Shown here: piece after piece, positions 1-12,524 of the stretch
Layout of the letters: each line of letters begins with the position of its first letter
Position numbering within the stretch: the stretch's first letter is position 1
Assembly: GCF_900626135.1 (NCBI RefSeq)
Contig: NZ_LR130786.1
Location: forward strand, 697,767-761,766
Source: Senegalia massiliensis
GTDB lineage: Bacteria > Bacillota > Clostridia > Tissierellales > SIT17
Reading direction: 5' to 3'
Length of the DNA stretch: 64,000 nt
Program-made: the position numbers and the translations under genes
The notes under the pieces: model-generated
The model's input: the letters and a program-made list of their open reading frames with translations, nothing else
What the model was told of the DNA's origin: nothing
The model's database searches: none

Positions 1-3757
<3,757 letters not shown>

Positions 3758-3848
3758 AATTTAAAGTTTGTTTTCCTTTGACCCAAAATTGAATCAAACG
3801 TTAGCTTAATTTAGCTTTATAATTTTACAACTTATAAGTTGTTGTTAT

Positions 3849-3860
3849 CTACACTGTTCA
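3849..3860 (-). other. 16S precursor processing stem, 5' arm
   Basis: Partner of the arm at 2199-2210 (perfect 12-base complementarity plus a partly matching extension). It lies in the rRNA leader between promoter P1 and the start of 16S, as expected for an RNase III stem. Confidence 0.7.
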
Positions 3861-3907
3861 ATTTTCAAAGACCAATTTGTTGTCGCTATTTGCTAGCGAC
3901 TCTTAAT

Positions 3908-3936
3908 ACTATATCAGGTTTTAAGTAACTTGTCAA
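3908..3936 (-). promoter_or_regulatory. rRNA operon promoter P1 (proximal), SigA type
   Basis: Minus strand: -35 TTGACA at 3931-3936, 17-base spacer, -10 TATAGT at 3908-3913. The sequence from the -10 into the initial transcribed region (TATAGTATTAAGAGTCG) is nearly repeated at P2, so the two promoters look duplicated. Start of transcription is expected near 3901. Confidence 0.85.
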
Positions 3937-4006
3937 GAACTTTTTTTATTTTCTTTTAAGTTCTTTTTTCTCTTTAGAAAGACAAGCTTTCCTGACGACT
4001 CTTAGT

Positions 4007-4035
4007 ACTATATCAAAGATATATATACTTGTCAA
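4007..4035 (-). promoter_or_regulatory. rRNA operon promoter P2 (distal), SigA type
   Basis: Minus strand: -35 TTGACA at 4030-4035, 17-base spacer, -10 TATAGT at 4007-4012, followed by ACTAAGAGTCG. About 100 bases upstream of P1; tandem strong promoters are typical of Firmicutes rrn operons. The region 3758-4099 holds only this leader and these promoters. Confidence 0.85.
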
Positions 4036-4099
4036 GAATAATTTTTATTTATCTGCTGTACTTTATTATTTACCCATTCATCATATCTCTAAACATAAA

Positions 4100-4137
4100 A
4101 ATACAAAATAAAACTGATATCAGTTTTATTTTGTATT
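4100..4137 (-). terminator. Terminator after lysS
   Basis: A perfect 38-base palindrome centred on GATATC, with AT-rich outer arms that give a T-rich tail in either direction. It lies 18 bases past the lysS stop codon and separates lysS from the rRNA promoters. Confidence 0.85.
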
Positions 4138-4155
4138 TAAACATTATAATTTAAT

Positions 4156-5631
4156 CTATTCTATTGGTTTCATTGTAGGGAATAGTAGTACATCTCTTAT
4201 AGAAGACTTGTTAGTTAATATCATAATAAGTCTATCTATACCTATTCCAAGACCACCAGTAGGAGGTAACCCTACTTCTAAGGCATTTATGAAGTCTGTA
4301 TCCATCATATGAGCTTCTTCGTCTCCAGCTTCTCTTTGTTTTAATTGAGCTTCAAATCTTTCTCTTTGATCTATTGGATCATTAAGTTCAGAGAATGCAT
4401 TTGCTATCTCCCAAGTATTTATAAAAGCTTCAAATCTATTTGTAATTCTTGGATCTTCAGGATTTCTCTTTGCAAGAGGTGATACTTCTACAGGATGATG
4501 AGTTATAAATGTTGGTTGAATCAAATGCTCTTCACAATATTCTTCAAATAACTCATTTATAATATGTCCTCTAGTCATACCTGACTTTATTTCTATTCCT
4601 TTTTCTTTACCTATTTTTAATGCTTCTTCATCTGTATTAATTTCATCAAAATCTATACCTGTGTATTCTTTTACTGCATCTTGCATAGATAATCTTTTCC
4701 AAGGTGGAGTTAAATCTAATTTTTTACCTTGATATTCTATTTCAGTAGTTCCTAAAGCTTTTTTTGCAGCATAAGCTACAACATTTTCAGTAATTTCCAT
4801 CATATCATTATAATCTGCATATGCTTCATATAACTCTATAGCAGTATACTCTGGGTTATGTTTCATACTCATTCCTTCATTTCTGAACATTCTTCCCATT
4901 TCATATACTTTATCAAATCCGCCTACAATTAACCTTTTAAGATATAACTCATTAGCTATCCTTAAATACATATCAATGTCTAAAGTATTATGATGAGTAA
5001 TAAAAGGTCTTGCTACTGCACCACCTGCTATAGTATTAAGTATAGGAGTTTCTACTTCTAAATAACCTCTATTGTCTAAGTATTCTTTTACAGCTTTAAG
5101 TATTTTTGATCTAAGAACAAATGTCTCTTTTACATCGGGATTAACTATTAAATCAGTATATCTCATTCTATATCTTAAATCTGGGTCTTTAAGACCATGC
5201 CACTTATCAGGTAAAATTTGAAGAGACTTAGAAAGCAAATCTACTTTTTTTGCTCTAATAGAAACTTCCCCCATCTTAGTTTTAAATACTTCTCCATCAA
5301 TACCTATTATATCTCCTATATCATATGTTTTTAATAATTCATATTCTTCTTCTCCTAAGAGATTTTTCTTAGCAAATACCTGTATTCTTCCTTCGCTATC
5401 TTGAACATCATAAAACCCTACTTTTCCTTGACCTCTTTTAGCCATTATCCTTCCAGCTATAGTTACAGATTCACCTTCAATATCATCATAATTATCTATG
5501 ATATCCTTACTATGATGAGTAGGTTCATATTTCTCGATTTTAAATGGATCTTTTCCCATTTCCTTCAGTTTTTCTAATTTCTCTCTTCTTATCTGCAACA
5601 ATTCATTTAAGTTATTTTCTTCATTACTCAT
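4156..5631 (-). CDS. lysS: Lysyl-tRNA synthetase (class II)
   Basis: Charges tRNA-Lys with lysine using ATP, in the cytoplasm. About 491 residues, normal for bacterial LysRS. The N-terminal part (about 55-150) is an OB-fold anticodon-binding domain; the rest is the class II catalytic core with motif 2 (MFRNEGM) and C-terminal motif 3 ([12 protein letters not shown]). A frame is open 18 bases further upstream, but GGAGGT lies inside that extension, 10 bases before the ATG of MSNEENN, so I place the start there (5631). Last gene of greA-lysS; a strong terminator follows. In Bacillus lysS is also the last gene before an rRNA operon. Confidence 0.97.
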   Translation of the reverse strand: MSNEENNLNELLQIRREKLEKLKEMGKDPFKIEKYEPTHHSKDIIDNYDDIEGESVTIAGRIMAKRGQGKVGFYDVQDSEGRIQVFAKKNLLGEEEYELLKTYDIGDIIGIDGEVFKTKMGEVSIRAKKVDLLSKSLQILPDKWHGLKDPDLRYRMRYTDLIVNPDVKETFVLRSKILKAVKEYLDNRGYLEVETPILNTIAGGAVARPFITHHNTLDIDMYLRIANELYLKRLIVGGFDKVYEMGRMFRNEGMSMKHNPEYTAIELYEAYADYNDMMEITENVVAYAAKKALGTTEIEYQGKKLDLTPPWKRLSMQDAVKEYTGIDFDEINTDEEALKIGKEKGIEIKSGMTRGHIINELFEEYCEEHLIQPTFITHHPVEVSPLAKRNPEDPRITNRFEAFINTWEIANAFSELNDPIDQRERFEAQLKQREAGDEEAHMMDTDFINALEVGLPPTGGLGIGIDRLIMILTNKSSIRDVLLFPTMKPIE

Positions 5632-5650
5632 CTTAGGCGATACCTCCATT

Positions 5651-6130
5651 TTATCTACTTATTTCTAATACCTTATATTTTATAATACCATCCGGAACTT
5701 GAACTTCAACTACTTCTCCTACTTCCTTTCCAAGTAATGCATCTCCAACTGGAGATTCATTTGATATTTTTCCATCATAAGGATCTGCTTCAGCTGAACC
5801 TACTATGGAATAAACAACCTCTTCATCAAATTCCATATCTAATACCTTAACTTTTGAGCCTACACTTATAACTTCTAAAGATATATCTTCATCATCTATT
5901 ATCTCTGCATTTCTAACCATATTTTCTAGCTTAAATATTCTTTCTTCAACTTGTGCTTGTTCATTTTTTGCTTCATCATATTCTGAGTTCTCACTTAAAT
6001 CTCCAAAAGCTATAGCTGTTTTTATTCTTTCTGCTACTTCTTTACGTCTAACTGTTTTTAATTGTTCTAATTCTGCTTCAATTTTTTTAAGTCCCTCTAC
6101 TGTCAATACTACCTTTTTATTTTGTGCCAT
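5651..6130 (-). CDS. greA: Transcription elongation factor GreA
   Basis: Binds the secondary channel of RNA polymerase and stimulates cleavage of backtracked transcripts. 159 residues, standard length. Residues 1-75 form the coiled-coil finger with the acidic tip segment [15 protein letters not shown]; the remainder is the FKBP-like domain ending [18 protein letters not shown] lies before the ATG. It is the first gene of the greA-lysS unit: a consensus SigA promoter lies just upstream (6193-6221) and lysS follows within about 20 bases. Confidence 0.97.
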   Translation of the reverse strand: MAQNKKVVLTVEGLKKIEAELEQLKTVRRKEVAERIKTAIAFGDLSENSEYDEAKNEQAQVEERIFKLENMVRNAEIIDDEDISLEVISVGSKVKVLDMEFDEEVVYSIVGSAEADPYDGKISNESPVGDALLGKEVGEVVEVQVPDGIIKYKVLEISR

Positions 6131-6192
6131 TAAATCCCTCTCACTTTCTTTAATTTAAAATTTCCCCTATTAGTTTTACATATATGTTCAAT

Positions 6193-6221
6193 ATTATAAT
6201 TTAGACTAGTAATAATGTCAA
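6193..6221 (-). promoter_or_regulatory. SigA promoter of greA-lysS
   Basis: Minus strand TTGACA (6216-6221), 17-base spacer, TATAAT (6193-6198): both hexamers match consensus exactly. The -35 overlaps the stop codon of the upstream unknown gene, so greA-lysS can be transcribed independently and strongly. The expected start near 6186 leaves a leader of about 55 bases. Confidence 0.85.
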
Positions 6222-7117
6222 GAACAATTAACAAGCTTATAAAATTCCTCTTTATCAACAATATCATTGTTAACTTTTACCTTAACAAAATCTTTCATTC
6301 TAAACCCATGATTATATTTATAAATAGAGGATGGAATATTAGATTTAAAATTAAAATTATCACTACTATAAAAAATAAAGTCTTCTACTATAATAGATTT
6401 ACTTTCATTATAATAAATATTATTATATATATTAAAAATCACACTTTTTTCTTTTACCCAATTTATAAAATTTGTATCATCTTTAAAGTTAATTATTATA
6501 TCAAACCTATTTACTTTTTTTATATCTTTTATTATTCCTAGTGACAAACCTGTGTCTTTTAATATATCTTCTGAAACTTTAACTGAACTAATTTCATTTT
6601 GACTATATATATAAATGTTTTTTATTGTAAATGGTATTTTTCTTATTAAATTTTTCAACTCATCTTCATCTTTATATATGATTAACAATTCTAGATCTTG
6701 TTTCAATTGATAAGATTTATTAGCCATATTTTTAATTATATGTGGAATAATTTTTAATTTAACATTTTTGGAACTATTATTACTTATTAAAATGTTCTTT
6801 TTAATAAGTTTATCTTCCATAGAACAATTATAACCATTTTCAAATATTATTGTGCTAATAGTATCTTCTATTAAATTTCTTTTTATTAAATTTTCTATCT
6901 TTTGTATAGTTTTTTCTTCAGATATGTTTTTTAAGGTAGTTAAACCTATACTATAACCTACTATATTATTATTAAATTTAAATTTTTCTATAATCTTTTC
7001 CTTTGAAAAAACATCTATCTTTTTTAATAAGTATTTTGGAACAAACTTATATTTTTTTTGTTCTTTTAATTCTTCCATATATCTATCACTATTTAATATA
7101 TAAAGAAAAACATCCAT
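6218..7117 (-). CDS. Conserved-context hypothetical protein between dusB and greA
   Basis: Not recognised. About 299 residues, soluble, without signal peptide or membrane segment; Ile, Lys and Asn-rich as expected for the base composition. The middle (about 105-225) alternates hydrophobic strands and helices (KKNILISN, ELLIIYK, IKNIYIYS, RFDIIINF), which could be a Rossmann-like alpha/beta fold, but I see no intact GxGxxG or catalytic motif. The start is the ATG at 7117: AGGAGG lies 8 bases upstream, whereas the GTG at 7126 sits inside the SD. It follows dusB by 65 bases on the same strand and its 3' end overlaps the greA promoter. Confidence 0.7.
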   Translation of the reverse strand: MDVFLYILNSDRYMEELKEQKKYKFVPKYLLKKIDVFSKEKIIEKFKFNNNIVGYSIGLTTLKNISEEKTIQKIENLIKRNLIEDTISTIIFENGYNCSMEDKLIKKNILISNNSSKNVKLKIIPHIIKNMANKSYQLKQDLELLIIYKDEDELKNLIRKIPFTIKNIYIYSQNEISSVKVSEDILKDTGLSLGIIKDIKKVNRFDIIINFKDDTNFINWVKEKSVIFNIYNNIYYNESKSIIVEDFIFYSSDNFNFKSNIPSSIYKYNHGFRMKDFVKVKVNNDIVDKEEFYKLVNCS

Positions 7118-7182
7118 ACCTTTCACCTCCTATGATAAAGTTATTATTATCTTTAAGGTATTATATGAATGCTTTTATACAA

Positions 7183-8154
7183 CTATTCTATGGAATCTAT
7201 ATATTCATTTAATAGATAAATTATTTTTTCTTTATTATTGAATTGATTTAATTGACCACGTATAGCTGAAGAGTTATGCATCCCTTTTGTATACCAACCT
7301 ATATGCTTTCTTATGTCTTTCACTGCAATTTGCTCACCTTTATAATGTACTAATAACTCTAAATGTTTTATACACATATTTATTTTTTCTCTATTAGTCG
7401 GCTCTAATGGTAATATTCCTTTACTTAATAACTTTACAGTTCTATCAAATATCCAAGGATTTCCCCTTGCACCTCTTCCTATCATAACTCCATCACAATT
7501 TGTATATTGCAACATTTTTTGAGCATCCAATGGAGAAAATATATCGCCATTACCTAGTACAGGTATTTCTATAGCTTCCTTTACATTTTTTATAATATCC
7601 CAGTCAGCTTTTCCAGAATAAAATTCTTCTCTTGTTCGTCCATGTATAGCAAGTAAACTAGCCCCACTATCTTCTATAACTTTAGCAACTTCTACTGCAT
7701 TTATATTATTGTCATCCCAACCTTTTCTTATTTTTACAGTAACAGGTTTGTTTGATACCTTTACAACCTCAGAAACTATTTCACCTATAAGTTTTGGGTC
7801 TTTCATTAATGCACTACCATCACCATTTTTTACTATTTTAGGTGTAGGACAACCCATATTTATATCTAATATATCAAAATCATCTTTATAATTTAATTTT
7901 TCTTTTACTACTTTTGCCATTATATTTGGATCTGAACCAAATATTTGAAGAGATACTGGTCTTTCTTCTCGTTTTATTTTCATAAGTTCTTCTGTTTTTT
8001 TATCACTATAATATAAACCTTTAGCACTTACCATTTCAGTATATATAAGTCCTACATTCTGTTCTTTACATATTAAACGAAAAGACAAATCAGTAACTCC
8101 TGCCATAGGAGCAAGTGCAACATTATTTTTAATATCTATATTTCCTATTTTCAA
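7183..8154 (-). CDS. dusB: tRNA-dihydrouridine synthase (DusB type)
   Basis: Reduces specific uridines in the tRNA D-loop to dihydrouridine using FMN and NAD(P)H. 323 residues, an FMN TIM barrel followed by a small helical tRNA-binding domain. Visible motifs: APMAGVTD at the N-terminus, NMGCPTPK with the catalytic cysteine (about residue 100), VKIRKGWD, IHGRTREEF, GNGDIF and the phosphate-binding MIGRGARGNPWIF. Starts with TTG at 8154, preceded by GAGGTG. A terminator-like hairpin lies only about 27 bases upstream, so expression may depend on read-through from coaX or on a promoter I cannot see. Confidence 0.93.
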   Translation of the reverse strand: MKIGNIDIKNNVALAPMAGVTDLSFRLICKEQNVGLIYTEMVSAKGLYYSDKKTEELMKIKREERPVSLQIFGSDPNIMAKVVKEKLNYKDDFDILDINMGCPTPKIVKNGDGSALMKDPKLIGEIVSEVVKVSNKPVTVKIRKGWDDNNINAVEVAKVIEDSGASLLAIHGRTREEFYSGKADWDIIKNVKEAIEIPVLGNGDIFSPLDAQKMLQYTNCDGVMIGRGARGNPWIFDRTVKLLSKGILPLEPTNREKINMCIKHLELLVHYKGEQIAVKDIRKHIGWYTKGMHNSSAIRGQLNQFNNKEKIIYLLNEYIDSIE

Positions 8155-8180
8155 ATCTTCACCTCAAATCTAAAAATAAT

Positions 8181-8205
8181 AAACTCAGCTTACGCTGAGC
8201 TATTA
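8181..8205 (-). terminator. Terminator-like hairpin between coaX and dusB
   Basis: Minus-strand stem CTCAGC-GTAA-GCTGAG flanked by A and T tracts, followed by TTTATTATTTTT. It looks like an intrinsic terminator for coaX but is followed at once by the dusB SD, so it may only reduce dusB expression. Confidence 0.7.
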
Positions 8206-8207
8206 TT

Positions 8208-8975
8208 TTATTTATTTATCTCATGAATCATTCTTAGGCCTTCTAATGTAAGAAGCTTATCAACTTTATCTATGTTTTTAGATTCTTCTGCTATAAGTGT
8301 TGATAATCCGCCAGTAGCAATAACTTTAGCACTTTCCAAATTTAGTTCTCTTTTCATTCTATCAACTAAATGATCCACTAAACCTACATAACCAAATATT
8401 ATACCAGATTGCATACTATTTACTGTGTTTCTACATATTACTTTTTCAGGTTTTGAAAGTTCCACCTTAGGTAGTTTAGCTGCTCTTAAAAATAAAGCTT
8501 CCGATGATATTTTTATACCTGGAGAAATAACTCCTCCTAAGTAGTCACCATTTTCTGATACTGCACAAAATGTAGTAGCAGTACCAAAATCAACTATGAT
8601 AACAGGCCCTCCATATTTTCTGTATGCAGAAACTGCATTTACTATTCTATCTGCTCCTACTTCTCTAGGATTATCATATATAATATTCATACCTGTTTTT
8701 ATTCCTGGGCCTATTACTAAGGCTTCTTTATTACAATATTTTATGCTCATTGCTTGTAAAGAATACATGAGAGGTGGTACAACGGAAGAAATTATTACTG
8801 ATTCTACTTCAGTTAACTTATAACCATTATAACTAAAAAGTCTATCTATAAGCATCCCATATTCATCTGAAGTTTTATTCTTATCTGTAGAAATTCTCCA
8901 ATATTTTAAAAGTTCTTCTCCTTCATATATTCCAAGTACTGTATTTGTATTACCTACGTCTATTACTAAAACCAA
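8208..8975 (-). CDS. coaX: Type III pantothenate kinase
   Basis: Phosphorylates pantothenate, the first step of coenzyme A synthesis. 255 residues, standard for CoaX. The acetate/sugar kinase-like fold shows DVGNTNT at the N-terminus (phosphate binding), [17 protein letters not shown] and GGVISPGI. Start is TTG at 8975 with AAGGTG before it. It lies 14 bases after an ECF S-component gene, most simply read as a pantothenate importer and kinase pair; CoA supply suits the acyl-CoA metabolism encoded next door. Confidence 0.96.
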   Translation of the reverse strand: MVLVIDVGNTNTVLGIYEGEELLKYWRISTDKNKTSDEYGMLIDRLFSYNGYKLTEVESVIISSVVPPLMYSLQAMSIKYCNKEALVIGPGIKTGMNIIYDNPREVGADRIVNAVSAYRKYGGPVIIVDFGTATTFCAVSENGDYLGGVISPGIKISSEALFLRAAKLPKVELSKPEKVICRNTVNSMQSGIIFGYVGLVDHLVDRMKRELNLESAKVIATGGLSTLIAEESKNIDKVDKLLTLEGLRMIHEINK

Positions 8976-8989
8976 TATTTCACCTTCTC

Positions 8990-9757
8990 TTAAGCTTTTT
9001 TCTTTAACCCTATTATTACACCACTTACTATTATCATTGCAACTATAACTTCCGGTATTCCATTTGCAACACCAAGTGCTAGTATTGCTTTACCTACATA
9101 TTCTGTATCGCCACCAGTTAATTTAACAAACCTCTCTCCATAAAGTATATATATCATAAACAGGACACCTAACGTATTCGTAAGTGTTCCTACCGTAGAA
9201 GATATTATTATTTCAACTGCATTTTCTTTGAATTTTTTATATAAAAAATATCCTACTAAACCAGTAATTAATATTAAAATAACCTTAAACATTATGGATA
9301 TAGTAAAAATATTATCTGCATTTATCAAATTATTATATAAATCATATGATAAATATGTGAGTGTTGATATCCACATTATGCCAAGTAATATTCTAGAAGG
9401 TTTTTTTCCTAATTTCTTAAATAAAATATAAGAATAATATGCAGTTATACCTATAAGTACACGTGGTAATATAGATACTAAAGGATTATAAAACAATGGT
9501 GATAATACTGTAGGAGCTGTTATCGCTCGTATTATGCTAAACATACCAAAAATTAAACCTACCAAAGCTCCCACTATTGGCCCTTCAATTATAGCTCCAA
9601 TTATAACAGGAATATGCATTATTGTAGCATTTGCTGGTCCTATTGGTATAAAACCTAAGGGTGTTAATCCAAGTATTGCGGAAATTCCACCAAGCATACC
9701 AATAATAGTCAATTTTCGAGTAGACATTGACTTTTTTTTCATCTTCTTATTATTCAT
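8990..9757 (-). CDS. ECF transporter S component, probably pantothenate (PanT-like)
   Basis: Integral membrane substrate-binding (S) subunit of an energy-coupling-factor importer; the shared EcfA/EcfT module is not in this window. 255 residues with a basic N-terminus ([15 protein letters not shown]) and about six membrane segments. The segment with [18 protein letters not shown] and [16 protein letters not shown] is typical of this family. Pantothenate is inferred from the adjacent coaX; biotin is the main alternative because birA is next upstream, but BioY-specific features were not recognised. SD GGAGGGG before the ATG. Confidence 0.85.
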   Translation of the reverse strand: MNNKKMKKKSMSTRKLTIIGMLGGISAILGLTPLGFIPIGPANATIMHIPVIIGAIIEGPIVGALVGLIFGMFSIIRAITAPTVLSPLFYNPLVSILPRVLIGITAYYSYILFKKLGKKPSRILLGIMWISTLTYLSYDLYNNLINADNIFTISIMFKVILILITGLVGYFLYKKFKENAVEIIISSTVGTLTNTLGVLFMIYILYGERFVKLTGGDTEYVGKAILALGVANGIPEVIVAMIIVSGVIIGLKKKA

Positions 9758-9827
9758 ATTTTCCCCTCCGCTCTAGTTCTTTTAAAGATACTAGTCGTAT
9801 TATGTGTAGGTTGCTAGCTACAAAACT

Positions 9828-9856
9828 ATTTTAGCAGGTTTTATATTGTTTTTCAA
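9828..9856 (-). promoter_or_regulatory. SigA promoter of the S-component/coaX unit
   Basis: Minus strand TTGAAA (9851-9856), 17-base spacer, TAAAAT (9828-9833). Predicted start near 9821 gives a leader of about 64 bases with two small hairpins (GTAG...CTAC and CTAG...CTAG). I do not recognise a riboswitch. Confidence 0.7.
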
Positions 9857-9885
9857 ATAAAATTTTCACATTTATATTAGAACAT

Positions 9886-10869
9886 TTATACATAATTCTC
9901 TAATCCTCTAACAGAAATTTCACCAGAAATTATAGTTTGTTTATTTCCTAATTTATCTTCTACTATGAGTCTACCTTCTGAATCTAAATCTAAAGCTCTT
10001 ACTTTAAACCTTTCTTCACCTTTTACTAAATATACCACTTTGCCTAATAAGGCTGATTTTTCACAACATATATCAAGAGTTTTATTTAATGATTTAGTTT
10101 CTAAAAAATCTTCATATAAATATTCAAATTTTTCTAATATATCTACAATCAAGTTTTCTCTATTAACAATTGATCCATTTTCAATCTTAATTGAAGTAGC
10201 TATCTCTTTTATATTATAAGTCAAATCTTCTTCATCCAGATTAGCATTAATCCCTATTCCTATGATAATATATTTTAATCTTCCAATTTCTCCACTCATT
10301 TCAGTTAATATTCCACATACTTTCTTTTTATTGATAACTATATCATTAGGCCATTTGATTTTATTTTTTATATCTATATTATCAAACGCCTTAGAAACTG
10401 CAGCTGCTGCTATTTGAGTGATTTTTGGTGCATCTTCAGGTGGAATATCAGGTTTTAATATTATAGACATCCATATTCCTTTATATTTAGGTGATATCCA
10501 ATCTCTTCCAAGTCTACCTCTACCTTTAGTTTGCTCTTCTGCTATTATAACAGCTCCATTATCTTCATCTAAGGCTACATTCTTAGCCTCTATATTTGTA
10601 GAGTCTACAGTATCATAATAATAAATATTTTTACCAATATGATTTGTTGAAAGTTTTTCTTCTAATAATTCAATATCTAATATGTCCGGATAAGATATCA
10701 ATTTATATCCTTTCCTAGATGCAGAATCTATAACATATCCGTCTTTTCTTAATGAAGATATATACTTCCAAATTGATGTTCTAGTAACATTTAACTCATT
10801 ACTAATAGTTTCACCAGAAATATACTTATTTTTATTTTGCTTTAATATCTTTACTATTTTTGCTTTCAT
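9886..10869 (-). CDS. birA: Bifunctional biotin-protein ligase / biotin repressor
   Basis: Activates biotin with ATP and transfers it to a lysine of biotin-dependent enzymes; its N-terminal domain allows it to act as a biotin-responsive repressor. 327 residues. Residues 1-60 form a winged helix (SGETISNELNVTRTSIWKYI). The catalytic domain has EEQTKGRGRLGRDW (biotinyl-AMP loop) and KWPNDIVINKKKVCGIL; the last 50 residues form the small C-terminal domain. Its likely local substrate is MmdC (15094-15498). No bio gene or operator pair was identified nearby. SD GTAGGAG before the ATG. Confidence 0.95.
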   Translation of the reverse strand: MKAKIVKILKQNKNKYISGETISNELNVTRTSIWKYISSLRKDGYVIDSASRKGYKLISYPDILDIELLEEKLSTNHIGKNIYYYDTVDSTNIEAKNVALDEDNGAVIIAEEQTKGRGRLGRDWISPKYKGIWMSIILKPDIPPEDAPKITQIAAAAVSKAFDNIDIKNKIKWPNDIVINKKKVCGILTEMSGEIGRLKYIIIGIGINANLDEEDLTYNIKEIATSIKIENGSIVNRENLIVDILEKFEYLYEDFLETKSLNKTLDICCEKSALLGKVVYLVKGEERFKVRALDLDSEGRLIVEDKLGNKQTIISGEISVRGLENYV

Positions 10870-10885
10870 ATTTTCTCCTACTATT

Positions 10886-11161
10886 TTAATCTAAGTCTAT
10901 ATCATCTATATGTTTTTCATTCACATATAAGTTACCATCTTTTGATATATTTTCATTTTCTACATTAACATAATTTGTATTTTCATCAACTTTAATACTT
11001 TCTGCAATATCTTTTAATTTGTCTGATGCTTTAATTAAATTCTTTTTTAATTTATCCCTATTTTCTTTTCCACCTTCAGGTGACAATAATAATGCAGCTC
11101 CAGCACCTATAATTAACCCAAGTGTTATACCTTTAAGACCTTTGCTATTTTCTTTACTCAT
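10886..11161 (-). CDS. YtxH-like membrane-anchored small protein
   Basis: About 91 residues: a Gly/Ala-rich hydrophobic helix (ITLGLIIGAGAALLLSP) near the N-terminus, then a charged helical region with GGKENRDKLKK and an acidic tail. This matches the YtxH family, associated with general stress in Bacillus, though the molecular role is unknown. I take the ATG at 11161 (SD GGAGAGG 8 bases before) rather than the GTG three codons upstream, which overlaps the SD. It lies 16 bases before birA and may be cotranscribed with it. Confidence 0.75.
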   Translation of the reverse strand: MSKENSKGLKGITLGLIIGAGAALLLSPEGGKENRDKLKKNLIKASDKLKDIAESIKVDENTNYVNVENENISKDGNLYVNEKHIDDIDLD

Positions 11162-11225
11162 TTTATTCACCTCTCCTTTTATTTATTATATCATTTAATA
11201 TACCCTAAAATACAAGTATAATATT

Positions 11226-11254
11226 AAAAAGCGAACTAAAAAATGTTCGCTTTT
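11226..11254 (-). terminator. Terminator after the type III CoA-transferase gene
   Basis: Minus-strand stem AAGCGAAC / GTTCGCTT with an eight-base A/T loop, followed by TTTTAATATT. It overlaps the stop codon of the gene ending at 11253 and closes the methylmalonyl block. Confidence 0.85.
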
Positions 11255-12440
11255 ATATCATACCCTTTTCTCTTAATTCTTCAACTTCTTTTTTACTTAA
11301 ATTTAAATATTCATTTAAAACTTCTTCATTGTGTTCCCCAAGTAATGGTGCCGGTGTTCTAATTTCACCTTGAGTTTCACTCATTTTAATTGGTACACCC
11401 GGAACTTTTGTTTTCCCTGCCTTTTTATGTTCTACTTCTACTATCATATCCCTTGATAACACTTGAGGATCTTTTACCACATCTTCAATCTTATTTATAG
11501 GTCCATTAGGTACTCCTGCATTTGTCAAAATATCTTTCCACTCATCAGTAGTTTTTAAAAGAAATTCTTTATGTAATAATGGTCTAAGTTCTTCATAGTT
11601 TTTTCCTCTTAAAGGATTTGTTTTAAATCTTTCATCATTTATCATATCTTCTCTACCTAAAACTCTACATAATTTAGCCCATAAGGCATCATTTCCTGCC
11701 GCAATCATTATTTCTCCATCTTTAGTATCAAATGGCTCAAATGGTACTATAGAATTGTGTACATTCCCTGCAGGACTAGGAGAAACCCCATTTACAAAAT
11801 ATCTAGCAATAGCATTTTCAAGTATTGCTACTTGACCATCAAGCATTGCTACATCAACTTTTTGTCCTTTACCTGTATTATTTCTATAATTTAATGCTGA
11901 AAGTATTCCTATAGTAGTAAATAAACCTGCAGTTATATCTCCTATAGAAGGACCTACCCTTGTAGGTTTTCCACCTTTTTGTCCAGTTATACTCATTATT
12001 CCTCCCATAGCTTGAACTATTGCATCATATGCTGGTCTTTTGCTATATGGTCCAGTATGACCAAACCCAGATGCTGCTGCATATATTAATCTAGGATTAA
12101 TCTCCTTTAATTTCTCATATCCAAGACCTAATTTTTCCATTGTTCCTGGTCTATAATTTTCAACTACAATATCTGCTTGTTTAACCATTTCTATAAACAT
12201 TTCTTTTGTTTTTTCTTCTTTTAAATTCATTGTAATACTTTTTTTATTTCTATTCAGACTCATAAAATATGCACTTTCTCCATTTTCATAAGGTCCAAAA
12301 TGCCTAGAGTCATCACCTATATCTGGTCTTTCTATCTTTATGATTTCTGCTCCCATATCTCCAAGTATCATAGTACAATATGGCCCTGCAAGTACTCTGG
12401 TTAAATCTAATACTTTAAGTCCTTCTAATGATTGCGGCAT
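11253..12440 (-). CDS. Type III (CaiB/BaiF family) CoA-transferase
   Basis: Family members move CoA between acyl-CoA donors and free carboxylic acids through an aspartyl-CoA intermediate. 395 residues. Family features: VLDLTRVLAGPYCTMILGDMG at the N-terminus, KIERPDIGDDSR, NRNKKSITMNLK, VVENYRPGTMEKLGLGY, and GPSIGDITAGLF, where the aspartate (about 169) is the expected catalytic residue. The gene follows the MatC-like permease, so its acid substrate is probably the dicarboxylate that permease imports; succinyl-CoA or propionyl-CoA would be natural donors. The exact substrate cannot be read from the sequence. SD AAGGAGG precedes the ATG. Confidence 0.88.
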   Translation of the reverse strand: MPQSLEGLKVLDLTRVLAGPYCTMILGDMGAEIIKIERPDIGDDSRHFGPYENGESAYFMSLNRNKKSITMNLKEEKTKEMFIEMVKQADIVVENYRPGTMEKLGLGYEKLKEINPRLIYAAASGFGHTGPYSKRPAYDAIVQAMGGIMSITGQKGGKPTRVGPSIGDITAGLFTTIGILSALNYRNNTGKGQKVDVAMLDGQVAILENAIARYFVNGVSPSPAGNVHNSIVPFEPFDTKDGEIMIAAGNDALWAKLCRVLGREDMINDERFKTNPLRGKNYEELRPLLHKEFLLKTTDEWKDILTNAGVPNGPINKIEDVVKDPQVLSRDMIVEVEHKKAGKTKVPGVPIKMSETQGEIRTPAPLLGEHNEEVLNEYLNLSKKEVEELREKGMI

Positions 12441-12469
12441 AAACTTACCTCCTTATATTTTTATATTAA

Positions 12470-12503
12470 AACTAGAATACTTTCATGTGAAAGTATTCTA
12501 GTT
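12470..12503 (-). terminator. Long palindrome between matC-like and CoA-transferase genes
   Basis: Two 16-base perfect arms (AACTAGAATACTTTCA and its complement) around TG, followed on the minus strand by TTTAATAT. It may terminate or process the matC transcript; the next SD starts only about 20 bases later, which leaves no space for a new promoter. Confidence 0.65.
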
Positions 12504-12524
12504 TGATTTTATCATATTTTATAC

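Noticed and set aside
6215-6541. 108-codon plus-strand frame opposite the unknown gene
   Set aside because: Low-complexity Ile/Phe/Tyr/Asn composition, the shadow of an AT-rich gene; no SD.
9758-9827. Riboswitch in the leader of the ECF S-component gene
   Set aside because: Only two short hairpins; no known aptamer core recognised.
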